A program made the translations under genes and the position numbers. From contig UBXV01000038.1 of NCBI GenBank assembly GCA_900469625.1, positions 1 to 64,000 on the forward strand: a stretch of 64,000 nt of DNA. The letters are read 5' to 3'. The DNA is from Hyphomicrobiales bacterium. GTDB taxonomy: Bacteria; Pseudomonadota; Alphaproteobacteria; Rhizobiales; Rhizobiaceae. The notes beneath the pieces were generated by a model. It was given only the letters and a program-made list of their open reading frames with translations, had not been told where the DNA came from and did not search any database. Shown piece by piece: positions 26,527 through 36,288 of this stretch. Position 1 is the first letter of the stretch. Each line of letters opens with the position of its first letter.

Positions 26527-28011
26527 TTATCGCTGGCGTGCAGCATCGAGCCGCGCGACCGTCGTATCGGCTGCCGGCGTGCCGTCGGCAAAGGTGCGGA
26601 TGCAATCGCGCCCCTCCGCCTTGGCGACATAGAGCGCCCTGTCGGCCTGCGACAGCATGGCCTCCAGTCCGGAACCGGCTGGCAGCCGCTCGGCAATGCC
26701 GATGCTGGCTGTCACCGAGAGCGTCTCGCCGTTCTCAAGCTCGACACCGAGTGCACGGATGGCGGACAGGACCCGCTCGGCAACGCGATCCGCATTCGCC
26801 GGCGCCTGTCGGACAAGAAGTATCGCGAACTCTTCGCCGCCGAACCTGCCGAAGAGGTCGTCGGAGCGCAGGGTCATGCGGACGGTCCGTGCCACCGCCT
26901 GCAGCACACGATCGCCTGCTGCATGACCGTAGGTATCGTTAATCACCTTGAAGCGATCGATATCCAGCATCATGGCGAAGATCGGTGTTTTCCGATTTTC
27001 GGCTTCGATCGAGGCGGACGCCCGCACCATGAAAGCGGCGCGGGCAAGACATTGCGTCAGGAAATCATAGTCGACCGCATGGGAAAGCCGGGCGATCAAG
27101 GTTCGGCGCGCCGCATCGATGCTTGCCACGGTCAGCGGCCCGAGCGCCAGAAGCGTGATGCCGAGGCGCGTCGATATGAGTGTCGCCTCGGCGAGACGAT
27201 CGCCGCCGAGATGCAAGGCGCCTGATGCAACGGCGACCTGGGCCAGCATGCAGACGATTGCCATCAACACGGCGACGGCAAACAAACGATAGGTCAAGGC
27301 GCACCACAGCAACGATGGCACGGGAAAGGCAATTGCGCCCGGACCACCGATCAAAAGCGCTGCAGCGCATGACGCCACCAGGGAGACGATCGGCCAGGGA
27401 TTGACGCCCGCCGCAGGCGGCGTCCCAACCGCAGGAACAATCCGCTCCCGGTCGACCATCCCCGGCATTGCCAGAAACACCGGCAGGATGACGACGTAAT
27501 TGACCAGCTCGGTCATCAGCCAAGCGACAAGGGCGCGCGAGGCCGGTTCACCGAAATAATGCACAACCGCGAGCGCGCCGACAATCGACGCGCTGCCGCC
27601 GGCCATGACCGCGATCGAAAACATGTAGAGCACGGCCAGGGGCCGGCGCAGATGACGATGCTCGGTCGACAGACGCATGAAGAGGATGTAGCCGACACCG
27701 ACGCCGATCAGATTGGCGGCATTGAGCGCCACGGCTGCGCCGAGCCCCGAACCGGTCAGAAGGTCAGCCAGAAGGTAGGCCAGGGCTGCGCAGGTCCAGG
27801 CGGTCGGCGTGCTCAACGCGGGATGACGCACCAGCAGGCCGAGCAGGATGGCATTGGCCGGCCACACGGAAGCGAGCATGCCGAAAGGGCGACTGAAAAT
27901 ACCGAGCAGGCAGGCTGAGAATATCGCCAGGCCGAAGCCGACAAGCCATAGCGGGCGAACGGATGACCTATAAGACGCGGATTGCTCTACGGTATTTTGG
28001 AGGATCTGCAA
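26527..28011 (-). CDS. Membrane-bound diguanylate cyclase, MASE1-GGDEF
   Basis: A 494-residue protein. Residues about 20-300 hold eight or so hydrophobic helices of the MASE1 sensory type (ASVWPANAILLGLLVRHPAL is characteristic). The C-terminal GGDEF domain starts near 315 (DYDFLTQCLARAAF), has DIDRFKVINDTYGHAAGD and an intact active site GGEEF at 391-395. RSDD at 382-385 is an inhibitory RxxD I-site at the right spacing, so product inhibition by cyclic di-GMP is expected. No EAL domain is present. It likely links an unknown membrane signal to cyclic di-GMP. Monocistronic, leftward. Confidence 0.93.
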   Translation of the reverse strand: MQILQNTVEQSASYRSSVRPLWLVGFGLAIFSACLLGIFSRPFGMLASVWPANAILLGLLVRHPALSTPTAWTCAALAYLLADLLTGSGLGAAVALNAANLIGVGVGYILFMRLSTEHRHLRRPLAVLYMFSIAVMAGGSASIVGALAVVHYFGEPASRALVAWLMTELVNYVVILPVFLAMPGMVDRERIVPAVGTPPAAGVNPWPIVSLVASCAAALLIGGPGAIAFPVPSLLWCALTYRLFAVAVLMAIVCMLAQVAVASGALHLGGDRLAEATLISTRLGITLLALGPLTVASIDAARRTLIARLSHAVDYDFLTQCLARAAFMVRASASIEAENRKTPIFAMMLDIDRFKVINDTYGHAAGDRVLQAVARTVRMTLRSDDLFGRFGGEEFAILLVRQAPANADRVAERVLSAIRALGVELENGETLSVTASIGIAERLPAGSGLEAMLSQADRALYVAKAEGRDCIRTFADGTPAADTTVARLDAARQR

Positions 28012-28130
28012 CGAACGTCCCCTGCGTCGCCACGTAGTTTCAATACCCCTAATATTTCATGGGTCGAATGAATGCGAGGTGAATATTCGGCAGGGAGCCT
28101 TATCGCGCAAAAAACATCATGCCTTTCAGC

Positions 28131-28634
28131 TCAACGGCCGTAGAGATCGGGAGCGGCGACCGCCAGCAACTTGCTCAGGCCGATGAACTCGACGTCCCGA
28201 TCGAGCCTCGGCGCATAGGCAGTCGACAGCCAGCTGACGCCATAGCCCTGCTTGCGGAAGAAGCCGATGGCTGCCGTGTTCTGTGCATGTGTCTTTATTT
28301 CCACGGCCTCGAAGCCGTCACTTGCGATGCGACGCTCGAGATCTGCGAGCAGGAGACCGCCGAGCCCCCGCCGCTGCGCCTCGGGCTCGATCCAGAGGTC
28401 GGAAATGCTTTCGTCGAAATTTTCCCGCGCTGCCCAGCCACGCGGTCTGCCGTCAAGCTCGACCAGGGAAACGGAAAGCCAGTGGGCGGCAAGAAAATCG
28501 GCGAAGGCGTTTTCTGCCAGGCGTCGCATCCGATTGACGTCGGCAAGGCCAGTGATCGCGCCTTCCCAGGCGCGCAGGCCGATCGCGATCAGAGCGCCGA
28601 CCTCATCCCGGCGGGCATGTCGGATCAAAGGCAT
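28131..28634 (-). CDS. GNAT-family N-acetyltransferase (3)
   Basis: A 167-residue GNAT. IRHARRDEVGALIAIGLRAW begins the fold; DLWIEPEAQRRGLGGLLLAD contains the acetyl-CoA loop QRRGLG; NTAAIGFFRKQGYGVSWLS is the C-terminal motif. Substrate unknown. It lies downstream of gatA on the same strand, separated by a hairpin. Confidence 0.88.
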   Translation of the reverse strand: MPLIRHARRDEVGALIAIGLRAWEGAITGLADVNRMRRLAENAFADFLAAHWLSVSLVELDGRPRGWAARENFDESISDLWIEPEAQRRGLGGLLLADLERRIASDGFEAVEIKTHAQNTAAIGFFRKQGYGVSWLSTAYAPRLDRDVEFIGLSKLLAVAAPDLYGR

Positions 28635-28695
28635 GGCGCGGTCCCCCTCTCCGCGTCACTAGATCATGCGGCCGCCGGGTTTGCCAGACGGCGTC

Positions 28696-28727
28696 GAAGG
28701 CGCAGCCGCCTGGGGCGCTGCGCCTTC
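28696..28727 (-). terminator. GC-rich hairpin after gatA
   Basis: GAAGGCGCAGC and GCTGCGCCTTC form an 11-bp stem around a 10-base loop, starting six bases after the gatA stop. No T-run follows, so it may be a weak terminator or a stabilising 3' structure. Confidence 0.55.
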
Positions 28728-28733
28728 AGTTTC

Positions 28734-30215
28734 TTACCACCACTTGGTGGGCGTGAAGCGGCCGGCTGCCTGTTCGATCACATGTGCGGTCTTGAACAGG
28801 GTCTCTTCCTCGAACGGCTTGCCGATCAGCTGCAGGCCAAGCGGCAGGCCCTTGTGGTCGACGCCGCCCGGAACGGCGATGCCCGGCAGACCGGCCATGT
28901 TGACCGTCACCGTGAAGATGTCGTTGAGGTACATCTTGACCGGATCGGATGCGAGATCCTCGTCGGCGATGCCGAAGGCGGAAGACGGTGTCGCCGGCGT
29001 CAGGATCGCGTCGACACCGGCGTGGAAGGCCAGCTCGAAGTCGCGCTTGATCAGCGTGCGAACCTTCTGGGCGCGCAGATAATAGGCGTCGTAGTAGCCA
29101 GCCGAAAGCACGTAGGTGCCGATCATGATGCGGCGCTTGACCTCCTGGCCGAAGCCCGCGGCCCGGGTCTTTTCGTACATGTCGACGATGTCCTTGCCGT
29201 CGACGCGCAGGCCGTAGCGGACACCGTCATAGCGGGCAAGGTTCGACGACGCTTCGGCCGGAGCGACGATGTAATAGGCCGGCAGCGCATATTTCGTGTG
29301 CGGAAGGGTGATGTCGACGATCTCGGCACCGGCGTCCTTGAGCCAGGCAATGCCCTGCTGCCACAGGGCTTCAATTTCCTCGGGCATGCCCTCGACACGA
29401 TACTCGCGCGGAATGCCGATCTTCATGCCCTTGATCGACTGGCCGATCGAGGCTTCGTAGTTCGGCACCGGCAGATCGACGGAAGTCGTATCCTTGGCGT
29501 CGACGCTTGCCATAGACTGCAACAGGATCGCGGCGTCGCGCACGTCACGCGCGATCGGGCCGGCCTGGTCGAGCGACGACGCGAAGGCGACGACACCCCA
29601 GCGCGAGCAGCGACCGTAGGTCGGCTTGATGCCGACGGTGCCGGTAAAGGCTGCCGGCTGACGGATGGAGCCGCCGGTATCGGTTGCGGTGGCACCCGCG
29701 CACAGATGGGCAGCCACGGCTGCCGCAGAACCACCGGACGAGCCACCCGGAACGAGATCGAGGTTGGAGCCCTTGGCCCGCCAGGGGTTTTTCACGGCGC
29801 CGTAATAGGACGTCTCGTTGGAGGAGCCCATGGCGAACTCGTCCATGTTGAGCTTGCCGAGCATGACCGCGCCGTCGTTCCAGAGGTTCTGGGTGACAGT
29901 CGATTCGTAACGCGGCGCGAAGCCATCGAGGATGTGGCTGCAGGCTTGCGTGTGCACGCCTTCGGTTCCGAAGAGATCCTTGATCCCGAGCGGAATGCCT
30001 TCGAGCGCGCCGGCGTTGCCGGCGGCGATGCGCGCATCCGAAGCCTTGGCCATTTCGCGCGCCTTGTCGGGCGTGACTGCGATATAGGCGTTGATCGCTT
30101 CGTTGGCGCCATCGATCGCGGCGATATAGGCGTCGGTCAGTTCAACGGCGGTGATTTCCTTGCCGGCAAGCTTGGTGCGGGCTTCGGCGATCGTCAGGCT
30201 GGTGAGTTCGGTCAT
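28734..30215 (-). CDS. gatA: Aspartyl/glutamyl-tRNA amidotransferase subunit A
   Basis: A 493-residue amidase-signature enzyme that releases ammonia from glutamine for GatB. The catalytic Ser-cisSer-Lys set is visible: the Lys in [14 protein letters not shown] (near residue 80), the cis-Ser in [14 protein letters not shown] and the nucleophile in [14 protein letters not shown]. The start at 30215 ([14 protein letters not shown]) gives the family length. It is 51 bases downstream of gatC; together gatC-gatA form the operon, with gatB elsewhere. Confidence 0.97.
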   Translation of the reverse strand: MTELTSLTIAEARTKLAGKEITAVELTDAYIAAIDGANEAINAYIAVTPDKAREMAKASDARIAAGNAGALEGIPLGIKDLFGTEGVHTQACSHILDGFAPRYESTVTQNLWNDGAVMLGKLNMDEFAMGSSNETSYYGAVKNPWRAKGSNLDLVPGGSSGGSAAAVAAHLCAGATATDTGGSIRQPAAFTGTVGIKPTYGRCSRWGVVAFASSLDQAGPIARDVRDAAILLQSMASVDAKDTTSVDLPVPNYEASIGQSIKGMKIGIPREYRVEGMPEEIEALWQQGIAWLKDAGAEIVDITLPHTKYALPAYYIVAPAEASSNLARYDGVRYGLRVDGKDIVDMYEKTRAAGFGQEVKRRIMIGTYVLSAGYYDAYYLRAQKVRTLIKRDFELAFHAGVDAILTPATPSSAFGIADEDLASDPVKMYLNDIFTVTVNMAGLPGIAVPGGVDHKGLPLGLQLIGKPFEEETLFKTAHVIEQAAGRFTPTKWW

Positions 30216-30266
30216 GGTGAAATCGGGCTTTCGCAATCAGGGACGTCGGGGCGGCAGGCAGTCGGA

Positions 30267-30554
30267 TTATTCGACGACCTTCGGGACGAGGAAGAAGTTG
30301 CGATCGGTATTGGGAGCATTGGCGACGATGTCGTCGGCCTTGCTGCCATCGGACACGACGTCCAGGCGCTTTTTCATCTCCATCGGCGTTACCGACGTCA
30401 TCGGCTCCACGCCTTCGACATTCACCTCGGAGAGTTGCTCAACGAAACCAAGGATGCCGTTGATTTCGCCCACCATCCGCGTGGCTTCATCTTCACTGAC
30501 GGCGATGCGTGCGAGGCGCGCGACGCGCTTCACGGTGGCAAGGTCTACGGACAT
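30267..30554 (-). CDS. gatC: Aspartyl/glutamyl-tRNA amidotransferase subunit C
   Basis: A 95-residue GatC that wraps round the GatA-GatB interface and stabilises the complex. The family start [20 protein letters not shown], the middle [20 protein letters not shown], and VEPMTSV are all typical. The start at 30554 is chosen because the frame open upstream to 30668 shows no family match. Confidence 0.96.
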   Translation of the reverse strand: MSVDLATVKRVARLARIAVSEDEATRMVGEINGILGFVEQLSEVNVEGVEPMTSVTPMEMKKRLDVVSDGSKADDIVANAPNTDRNFFLVPKVVE

Positions 30555-30664
30555 GGTCGTCTCCGGTCTCTGGAACTTTCCCCCGCTATAATGGTGCGCG
30601 GCGAGGCGCGCAACGGGGGAATCGCCCGATCGCTCGCCTGCCAATGCCCCGACGGCATTTGCCG

Positions 30665-31369
30665 TCAAACGGTGACGACGCCGCCGACCGCAGGTGTCGC
30701 GACCTTGGTCGAGGCGCTATCCATGCCGACGATGAAATTTTCCGGCGTCTGGTCGATGATCGGGAAGGAACCGTAGTGACAGGGAATGGCGGTCGAGAAC
30801 TTGAAATAGCGCTGGCAGGCGAGCGCGGCCACGGCACCGCCCATGGTGAAACGGTCGCCGATCGGAACGAGGCCAATCTCGGGCTGGTGCAGCTCCTCGA
30901 TCAGCGCCATGTCGGAGAAAATGTCGGTGTCGCCCATGTGATAGAGCGTCGGCTCGTCCTCGAAATGCAGGACGAGACCGTTGGCACTGCCGAGCGAATG
31001 CGACACGCCGTCTTCGGTGATCTGTGCCGACGAATGCAGCGCATTGACGAAGGTTGCGGAAAAGCCCGGGAGATGGATGGTGCCGCCGGTGTTACCGGGC
31101 TCCATCGCCGAAACACCCTGGCGACCGAGCCACATGCAGAGATCGAAGTTGGCAACGACCACGGCTCCCGTTTCCTTGGCAATGGCGACGGTGTCGCCGA
31201 CATGGTCGCCGTGCCCATGCGTCAAGAGAATATGGGTGAGCCCGGAGGTTACCTCCCGGCGCTCGCTGTCGAGGAACGCGGGATTGCCCGTAAAGAAGGG
31301 ATCGATCAGGATCTTCGACGCTGCCGTTTCGACGTGAAAGGCGGAATGGCCAAGCCATTTGATCTTCAT
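30665..31369 (-). CDS. Metallo-beta-lactamase-fold metal-dependent hydrolase (UPF0173 type)
   Basis: A 234-residue hydrolase of the YtkL/UPF0173 group. [20 protein letters not shown] is the family N-terminus, [11 protein letters not shown] follows, and the zinc-binding HxHxDH motif is [11 protein letters not shown]. Further ligands are expected in [14 protein letters not shown] and the C-terminal [12 protein letters not shown]. Substrate unknown. The start at 31369 fits the family. It is divergent from ruvX with an 82-bp gap. Confidence 0.9.
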   Translation of the reverse strand: MKIKWLGHSAFHVETAASKILIDPFFTGNPAFLDSERREVTSGLTHILLTHGHGDHVGDTVAIAKETGAVVVANFDLCMWLGRQGVSAMEPGNTGGTIHLPGFSATFVNALHSSAQITEDGVSHSLGSANGLVLHFEDEPTLYHMGDTDIFSDMALIEELHQPEIGLVPIGDRFTMGGAVAALACQRYFKFSTAIPCHYGSFPIIDQTPENFIVGMDSASTKVATPAVGGVVTV

Positions 31370-31451
31370 GACATTCTCCCAGATGATTTGTGCGTTGATC
31401 CAGCTATATGGAACGAAACGAGCCCCTGCAAAGATCGAATCGGCAAACCAA

Positions 31452-31940
31452 ATGACAATTCTGACCATCGAAGAGCTTGCGAGCCATCTGCAGCCCAACC
31501 AGGCCATCGCCGGCCTCGATCTTGGCACCAAGACGATCGGCATTTCGGTGTCAGACCTTGGACGCCGGATCGCCACGCCGCGTGAAGTCATCAAGCGGGT
31601 CAAGTTTGGCATCGACGCCATGACGCTTCTGGCGGTTGCCGAGAAGGAACGGGTTTCGGCCTTCGTCATCGGCCTGCCGGTCAACATGGACGGCAGCGAG
31701 GGGCCCAGATGCCAGGCGACCCGCGCCTTCGTTCGAAACATGGTCGAGAAGACACCCCTGCCCTTTGTCTACTGGGACGAGCGACTGTCGACGGTCGCGG
31801 CCGAGCGGGTGCTGATCGAGATGGACGTCTCACGCAAGAAGCGGGCCGAGCGCATCGACTCGGCCGCCGCATCCTTCATTCTTCAGGGTGCGCTCGACAG
31901 GCTGGCGTCCCTTGCCAGGGACGGCGCATCGCGCGACTGA
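31452..31940 (+). CDS. ruvX: Putative Holliday junction resolvase RuvX/YqgF
   Basis: A 162-residue RNase H-fold protein. [20 protein letters not shown] gives the first metal-binding Asp; [20 protein letters not shown] and [16 protein letters not shown] supply the other conserved acidic residues, and [15 protein letters not shown] is the C-terminal motif. In E. coli the homologue helps process 16S rRNA 5' ends and has been proposed as a resolvase. Its last 58 bases overlap the 3' end of the convergent gene at 31883. Confidence 0.93.
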   Translation: MTILTIEELASHLQPNQAIAGLDLGTKTIGISVSDLGRRIATPREVIKRVKFGIDAMTLLAVAEKERVSAFVIGLPVNMDGSEGPRCQATRAFVRNMVEKTPLPFVYWDERLSTVAAERVLIEMDVSRKKRAERIDSAAASFILQGALDRLASLARDGASRD

Positions 31941-32227
31941 GCGCCGGATGTCACGAAGCGTCGGCGATACCAGGCGGAAAGCTCACGCCGCTTGCGAAAG
32001 GCAATGATGCCGAGAACGATGAAACTGTCGACGATGATGGCGCGCGCAACAAGCGGCGGAATGCTCTCGGGCGGAATGCCGAGCACGTTGCCATAGACCT
32101 GAAAGACCATGTCGTGGGTCTGGCGCGTCAGCATGAAGAAGCCGAAGCTCATGTCGTAGTAGGAAAGGCCGTACCAAGCGGCCAGAAGCATGACGGGACA
32201 AGCCCACAGGATCAGAAACCACTTCAT
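31883..32227 (-). CDS. DUF6105-like small membrane protein
   Basis: A 114-residue protein, first segment [20 protein letters not shown], then [20 protein letters not shown] and [20 protein letters not shown], and a second hydrophobic helix [18 protein letters not shown]. The pattern matches what I recall as DUF6105, a rhizobial family of unknown function. The ATG overlaps the stop of an upstream 51-codon gene (ATGA), indicating translational coupling. Its 3' end overlaps ruvX by 58 bases on the opposite strand. Confidence 0.75.
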   Translation of the reverse strand: MKWFLILWACPVMLLAAWYGLSYYDMSFGFFMLTRQTHDMVFQVYGNVLGIPPESIPPLVARAIIVDSFIVLGIIAFRKRRELSAWYRRRFVTSGAQSRDAPSLARDASLSSAP

Positions 32228-32379
32228 GCGGCCCCCCTTTCCGATAGGCGCCTGGACAACAGTGGATAGAGTGCACGGTCTGCCAATACCAAGGCAAGCA
32301 GAACCGTCGCGGGGACCACGATATCGAGCGCCAGTCCGGCGAAAAACATCATCATGATGATCAAAAGACCAGTTCTCAC
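32224..32379 (-). CDS. Small membrane protein, 51 codons, coupled to the DUF6105-like gene
   Basis: A short frame: GTG at 32379, TGA at 32226-32224. GGAG lies about eight bases before the GTG. The product is mostly hydrophobic (LLIIMMMFFAGLALDIVV, then PATVLLALVLADRALYPLL) and ends in a basic tail [11 protein letters not shown], suggesting two short membrane helices. Its stop overlaps the ATG of the following gene, a good sign of real translation. No family recognised. Confidence 0.6.
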   Translation of the reverse strand: MRTGLLIIMMMFFAGLALDIVVPATVLLALVLADRALYPLLSRRLSERGAA

Positions 32380-32449
32380 CGAACCGCTCCATTCCGGATT
32401 TCATTGCGTTACCCGACCACTGTCCACGCTCGGCTCCGATCGCGCAATG

Positions 32450-32470
32450 TAAACCATTTGTTAAGGTTAA
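32450..32470. promoter_or_regulatory. CtrA-like binding site candidate
   Basis: TAAA-CCATTTG-TTAA followed by GGTTAA. The CtrA consensus of alphaproteobacteria is TTAA-N7-TTAA; one base differs here. It sits between the leftward small membrane genes and the rightward AEC transporter gene. Confidence 0.35.
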
Positions 32471-32619
32471 TTTTCACAGGCCGCCTGCCGCTGACGGTCC
32501 TTCCGGCCTTGCGAAAAGACCGCAGGACCAAGATGTCTCCTCACGAATTTCATCTGAAGTGGATTCCGATCCGGGGCATTATGCAGTAACGGTGAGGCCC
32601 TCTCCCGAGCGGGCCCGCC

Positions 32620-33555
32620 ATGATCATCGTTTTCGAAAGCATCCTTCCCATCTTCCTTCTGCTCCTGCTCGGCGTGTGGCTGAAACGCACGACGCTTGTC
32701 GATCAGAACCTGTGGCTTGGCCTCGAACAGTTCGGCTATTACATCCTTTTCCCCGCCCTCCTGTTTTCGACGCTGGCCCAGGCCGATTTTTCCGGCATGA
32801 AGGCTGATGCAACCGCCATCGCCACCATCGGTAGCGTCAGCCTGATGTCGATCTTCGTGCTTGCGCTCTGGCCGCTGTTTCGCAACAGGCAGGTTTCCGG
32901 CGCTTCCTTCACCTCGGTTTTCCAGACGGCGACGCGCTGGAACGGCTTCATGGCACTGGCGATCGCCCAGAAACTCTATGGTCCGATCGGGTTGACGCTG
33001 ACGGCGCTGGTGATGACCCTCGTGATCATCCCGATCAATCTCTACAACGTCGGCGTGCTGGTTTGGTTCGGCGGCGGCAATCGAGATTTCCGGCGTTTCT
33101 TTGCCAAGATCGTCACCAATCCGTTAATCGTCGCATCGGTGCTCGGCATCCTCTTCAACCTCGCGGCCATCAAGGTCTATGGGCCGGTGATGACGACGAT
33201 CGACATGCTGGCGAGCGCGTCGCTCAGTCTCGGGCTGGTGATGGTCGGTGCCGGTTTGCGGGTGTCCGACGCCTTGAAGCCGACCGGTTCCGCGTTGCTC
33301 GCGGTTTTCCTGAAGCTGATCGTCATGCCGGTGTTCATGGTCGGCGCCAGCTTCCTGCTCGGCATCCGCGGCGACGCGTTGTGCGTCATCGCGCTCGGCG
33401 CTGCCGTGCCGACAGCGATGAACGGCTACCTGCTTGCCAAACAGATGGGCGGAGACGCCGAGCTTTATGCGGCGGTGGCGACGGTCCAGACCGTCGTCTC
33501 CTTTTTCACGATACCGCTGGTGCTTTCGGTGACGGCTTACGTCGCAGCCGGATAG
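32620..33555 (+). CDS. AEC-family (auxin efflux carrier type) transporter
   Basis: A 311-residue inner-membrane transporter with about ten hydrophobic helices in two inverted halves. Typical segments are ESILPIFLLLLLGVWLKRTT at the start, FGYYILFPALLFSTLAQADF and the second-half MLASASLSLGLVMVGAGLRV. Family members include malonate and other organic-anion exporters; substrate cannot be assigned. The start at 32620 has a purine-rich stretch upstream. The last 19 bases overlap the 3' end of the opposite-strand acyl-CoA dehydrogenase gene. Confidence 0.9.
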   Translation: MIIVFESILPIFLLLLLGVWLKRTTLVDQNLWLGLEQFGYYILFPALLFSTLAQADFSGMKADATAIATIGSVSLMSIFVLALWPLFRNRQVSGASFTSVFQTATRWNGFMALAIAQKLYGPIGLTLTALVMTLVIIPINLYNVGVLVWFGGGNRDFRRFFAKIVTNPLIVASVLGILFNLAAIKVYGPVMTTIDMLASASLSLGLVMVGAGLRVSDALKPTGSALLAVFLKLIVMPVFMVGASFLLGIRGDALCVIALGAAVPTAMNGYLLAKQMGGDAELYAAVATVQTVVSFFTIPLVLSVTAYVAAG

Positions 33556-35189
33556 AGCAGGTCGAGAATGTAGGCCGAATCGAAGCGAGAATCGAGCATG
33601 CCATAGGTCGAGCGCCAACCGGCGGCCAGGCGCGATTCGAGGAAGGCATCGGCAATGCGGCCGGCACCGAGCCGATAGAGTTCGGCGGCAGCGGCGGCGA
33701 GCGCAAGTTGCTCGACCAGCATGCGGGCGGCGCCCTCGTCGCGCTCACACAGCGACATCGCCGCGCGCAGCACGTCGATGGTCTTGCGACCGGCCGGGCC
33801 GAGATCGCGGCTCAGAACCGCGAACAGTTGCTCGAACAGGTCCTTGCGCTTGAGAAGCACGCGCAGGACATCGAGCGCCATGACGTTGCCCGAGCCTTCC
33901 CAGATCGCATTGACCGGTGCCTCGCGATAGTGCCGCGCCAATGCCCGTTCCTCGACATAGCCATTGCCGCCGAGGCACTCCATCGCTTCATAAATGAGCG
34001 CCGGTGCGATCTTGCAGCACCAGTACTTGGCGACCGGCGTCATGATGCGGGCGTAGGCTGCCTCTTCCGAACTGCCATGCGCCTTGTCGAAGGCATCGGC
34101 AAGGCGAAACGACAGGGCGCTGGCGGCGGCAACGTCGAGCGCCATGTCGGCCAGAACCCGGGTCATCATCGGCTGGCTGACCAGCGGCTTGCCGAACACT
34201 TTTCTTCCACGCGTGTGGTGCACCGCTTCGGCGAGCGAAGCCCGCATGATGCCGGCGGACGCAAGTGCACAATCGAGACGGGTCAGCGTCACCATGTCGA
34301 GAATGGTGCGGATGCCGGCATCCGGGGCGCCGAGCACGAAACCGAACGTGTCGGAAAACTCGACTTCGGAGGATGCGTTGGACCGATTACCGAGCTTGTC
34401 CTTCAGCCGCTGGAAGCGCAGGCCGTTGGCGGCACCGTCTTCGAGCAGTCGCGGCACGAGGAAACAGCCAAGGCCGTCGCGGGTCTGCGCCAGCATCACG
34501 AACGCGTCGCTCATCGGCGCCGACATGAACCATTTGTGCCCATTGAGACGATAGATGCCCTCGCCCACGCGCTCGGCGGTCGAGGTGTTGGCGCGCACGT
34601 CGGTGCCGCCCTGCTTTTCCGTCATGCCCATGCCGACGGTGACGGCGGATTTCTGCATCCAGGGCTTGTTCGACGAATCGTACTTGCGTGACAGGATTTT
34701 CGGCGCCCATTCCTTCTGGACGGCTGGCGATGCGGTGATCGCGGCCAGCGAAGCGCTCGTCATCGTCAGCGGGCAGAGATGTCCGCATTCCAGCTGTGCC
34801 GTCAGATAGAAGCGGATCGCGCGCGTCTTGTGCGACTGGTTGCGCTCGTCGGGCAGGTTTTCCCAGGCGGACGCGTGCAGGCCCGAGGTCATCGAGCGCC
34901 GCATCAGTGCATGCCAGGCCGGATGGAATTCGACGACATCGAGGCGCTCGCCCCGCGGACCGTGCGTCTTCAGCTTCGGCGCGCCTTCATTGGCCATGCG
35001 CGCCAGTTCCTGCGCCTCCGGTGAGGTCACGTAGCGGCCGAGCGTGTCGAATTCGTCGCGCAGCGCCTTCGTCATGCCCGAGGTGATGTCCACGACCAGC
35101 GGATCGGAACGATAGGCATTGATGCCGGACCAGGGCTTGGGCTGGTTCAGCTCGGCGAGTTTCTGTTCGGTCCGGTTCATCTGATTCAT
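33537..35189 (-). CDS. Acyl-CoA dehydrogenase family protein, AidB-like
   Basis: A 550-residue flavoprotein of the acyl-CoA dehydrogenase superfamily. Length, the N-terminal extension (NQPKPWSGINAYRSDPLVVD) and GMGMTEKQGGTDVRANTSTA and GHKWFMSAPMSDAFVMLAQT resemble E. coli AidB, an alkylation-response protein with isovaleryl-CoA dehydrogenase activity in vitro. The C-terminal half includes EAMECLGGNGYVEERALARHYRE and VNAIWEGSGNVMALDVLR. Whether this copy is alkylation-inducible cannot be told. ATG at 35180 is an equally possible start. Confidence 0.9.
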   Translation of the reverse strand: MNQMNRTEQKLAELNQPKPWSGINAYRSDPLVVDITSGMTKALRDEFDTLGRYVTSPEAQELARMANEGAPKLKTHGPRGERLDVVEFHPAWHALMRRSMTSGLHASAWENLPDERNQSHKTRAIRFYLTAQLECGHLCPLTMTSASLAAITASPAVQKEWAPKILSRKYDSSNKPWMQKSAVTVGMGMTEKQGGTDVRANTSTAERVGEGIYRLNGHKWFMSAPMSDAFVMLAQTRDGLGCFLVPRLLEDGAANGLRFQRLKDKLGNRSNASSEVEFSDTFGFVLGAPDAGIRTILDMVTLTRLDCALASAGIMRASLAEAVHHTRGRKVFGKPLVSQPMMTRVLADMALDVAAASALSFRLADAFDKAHGSSEEAAYARIMTPVAKYWCCKIAPALIYEAMECLGGNGYVEERALARHYREAPVNAIWEGSGNVMALDVLRVLLKRKDLFEQLFAVLSRDLGPAGRKTIDVLRAAMSLCERDEGAARMLVEQLALAAAAAELYRLGAGRIADAFLESRLAAGWRSTYGMLDSRFDSAYILDLLYPAAT

Positions 35190-35346
35190 GGGCCGGTTCT
35201 AGCGCAAGTTTGCCGGCCACGAAACGGGGCCCGGGAAAGATAGGATGCCGCACCCAAGTTTTCTGCGGACGGGCATGCGCACCGCTTGCCGTGCCGGGGG
35301 TCACGTCTTATAGAGCGAGCCACATTCCAGAGCGCAAGGGCGGCCC

Positions 35347-36288
35347 ATGACCACTTTCTCGCATCGCCACCTGCTCGGCATCAAAGGTCTCACGGAGCAG
35401 GATATCACGCACCTGCTCGATCGTGCCGATGAAGCCGTCAAGATCTCCCGTCAGCGAGAGAAGAAGACGTCCACCCTCCGTGGACTGACGCAGATCAATC
35501 TCTTCTTCGAAGCGTCGACGCGGACACAATCCTCCTTCGAACTCGCCGGCAAACGGCTTGGCGCCGACGTGATGAACATGTCGGTCGGCAATTCCTCGGT
35601 GAAGAAGGGCGAAACGCTGATCGACACGGCGATGACGCTGAACGCCATGCACCCGGATGTGCTGGTCGTGCGTCACTCTTCGGCAGGTGCCGCAGCCCTC
35701 CTGGCGCAGAAGGTATCCTGCTCGGTGGTCAATGCCGGAGACGGTCAGCACGAGCACCCGACCCAGGCGCTGCTCGACGCGCTGACGATCCGCCGCATCA
35801 AGGGCAAGCTCTCGCGCATCATCGTGGCGATCTGCGGCGACGTGCTGCATTCGCGGGTTGCCCGCTCCAACATCCTTCTTCTCAACCAGATGGGTGCACG
35901 GGTACGCGTCGTCGCACCGGCGACATTGCTGCCGTCGGGCATCGCCGACATGGGCGTCGAGGTCTACCACTCGATGGCCGAGGGGCTGAAGGATGCCGAC
36001 GTGGTGATGATGCTGCGCCTGCAGCGCGAGCGAATGGCCGGTTCCTTCGTGCCTTCGGTGCGCGAATACTTCCACTATTACGGCCTCGACGCCGAAAAGC
36101 TGAAAGCTGCCAAGGAAGACGCACTCGTGATGCATCCGGGCCCGATGAACCGCGGCGTGGAGATCGCCTCCGAGATCGCCGATGGTCCGCAGAGCGTGAT
36201 CGAACAGCAGGTCGAGATGGGTGTCGCCGTGCGCATGGCAGTGATGGAAACGCTTCTTCTTTCGCAGAAACAGGGGCCGCGCACATGA
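35347..36288 (+). CDS. pyrB: Aspartate carbamoyltransferase catalytic subunit
   Basis: A 313-residue ATCase (carbamoyl phosphate + aspartate to carbamoyl aspartate). The carbamoyl-phosphate loop is [19 protein letters not shown], the second conserved block is [20 protein letters not shown], and [11 protein letters not shown] is in the aspartate domain. No pyrI regulatory gene follows. Instead pyrC' overlaps its stop by four bases (ATGA), as in the class A ATCases of pseudomonads, where PyrB needs an inactive PyrC' for assembly. Confidence 0.97.
   Translation: MTTFSHRHLLGIKGLTEQDITHLLDRADEAVKISRQREKKTSTLRGLTQINLFFEASTRTQSSFELAGKRLGADVMNMSVGNSSVKKGETLIDTAMTLNAMHPDVLVVRHSSAGAAALLAQKVSCSVVNAGDGQHEHPTQALLDALTIRRIKGKLSRIIVAICGDVLHSRVARSNILLLNQMGARVRVVAPATLLPSGIADMGVEVYHSMAEGLKDADVVMMLRLQRERMAGSFVPSVREYFHYYGLDAEKLKAAKEDALVMHPGPMNRGVEIASEIADGPQSVIEQQVEMGVAVRMAVMETLLLSQKQGPRT

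Noticed and set aside
28119-30776. 885-codon plus-strand frame across a GNAT, gatA and gatC
   Set aside because: Antisense shadow over three well-supported genes, no family resemblance, no ribosome-binding site.
33063-34691. 542-codon plus-strand frame across the AEC gene and the AidB-like gene
   Set aside because: Out of frame with one gene and antisense to the other; composition is that of a shadow frame.
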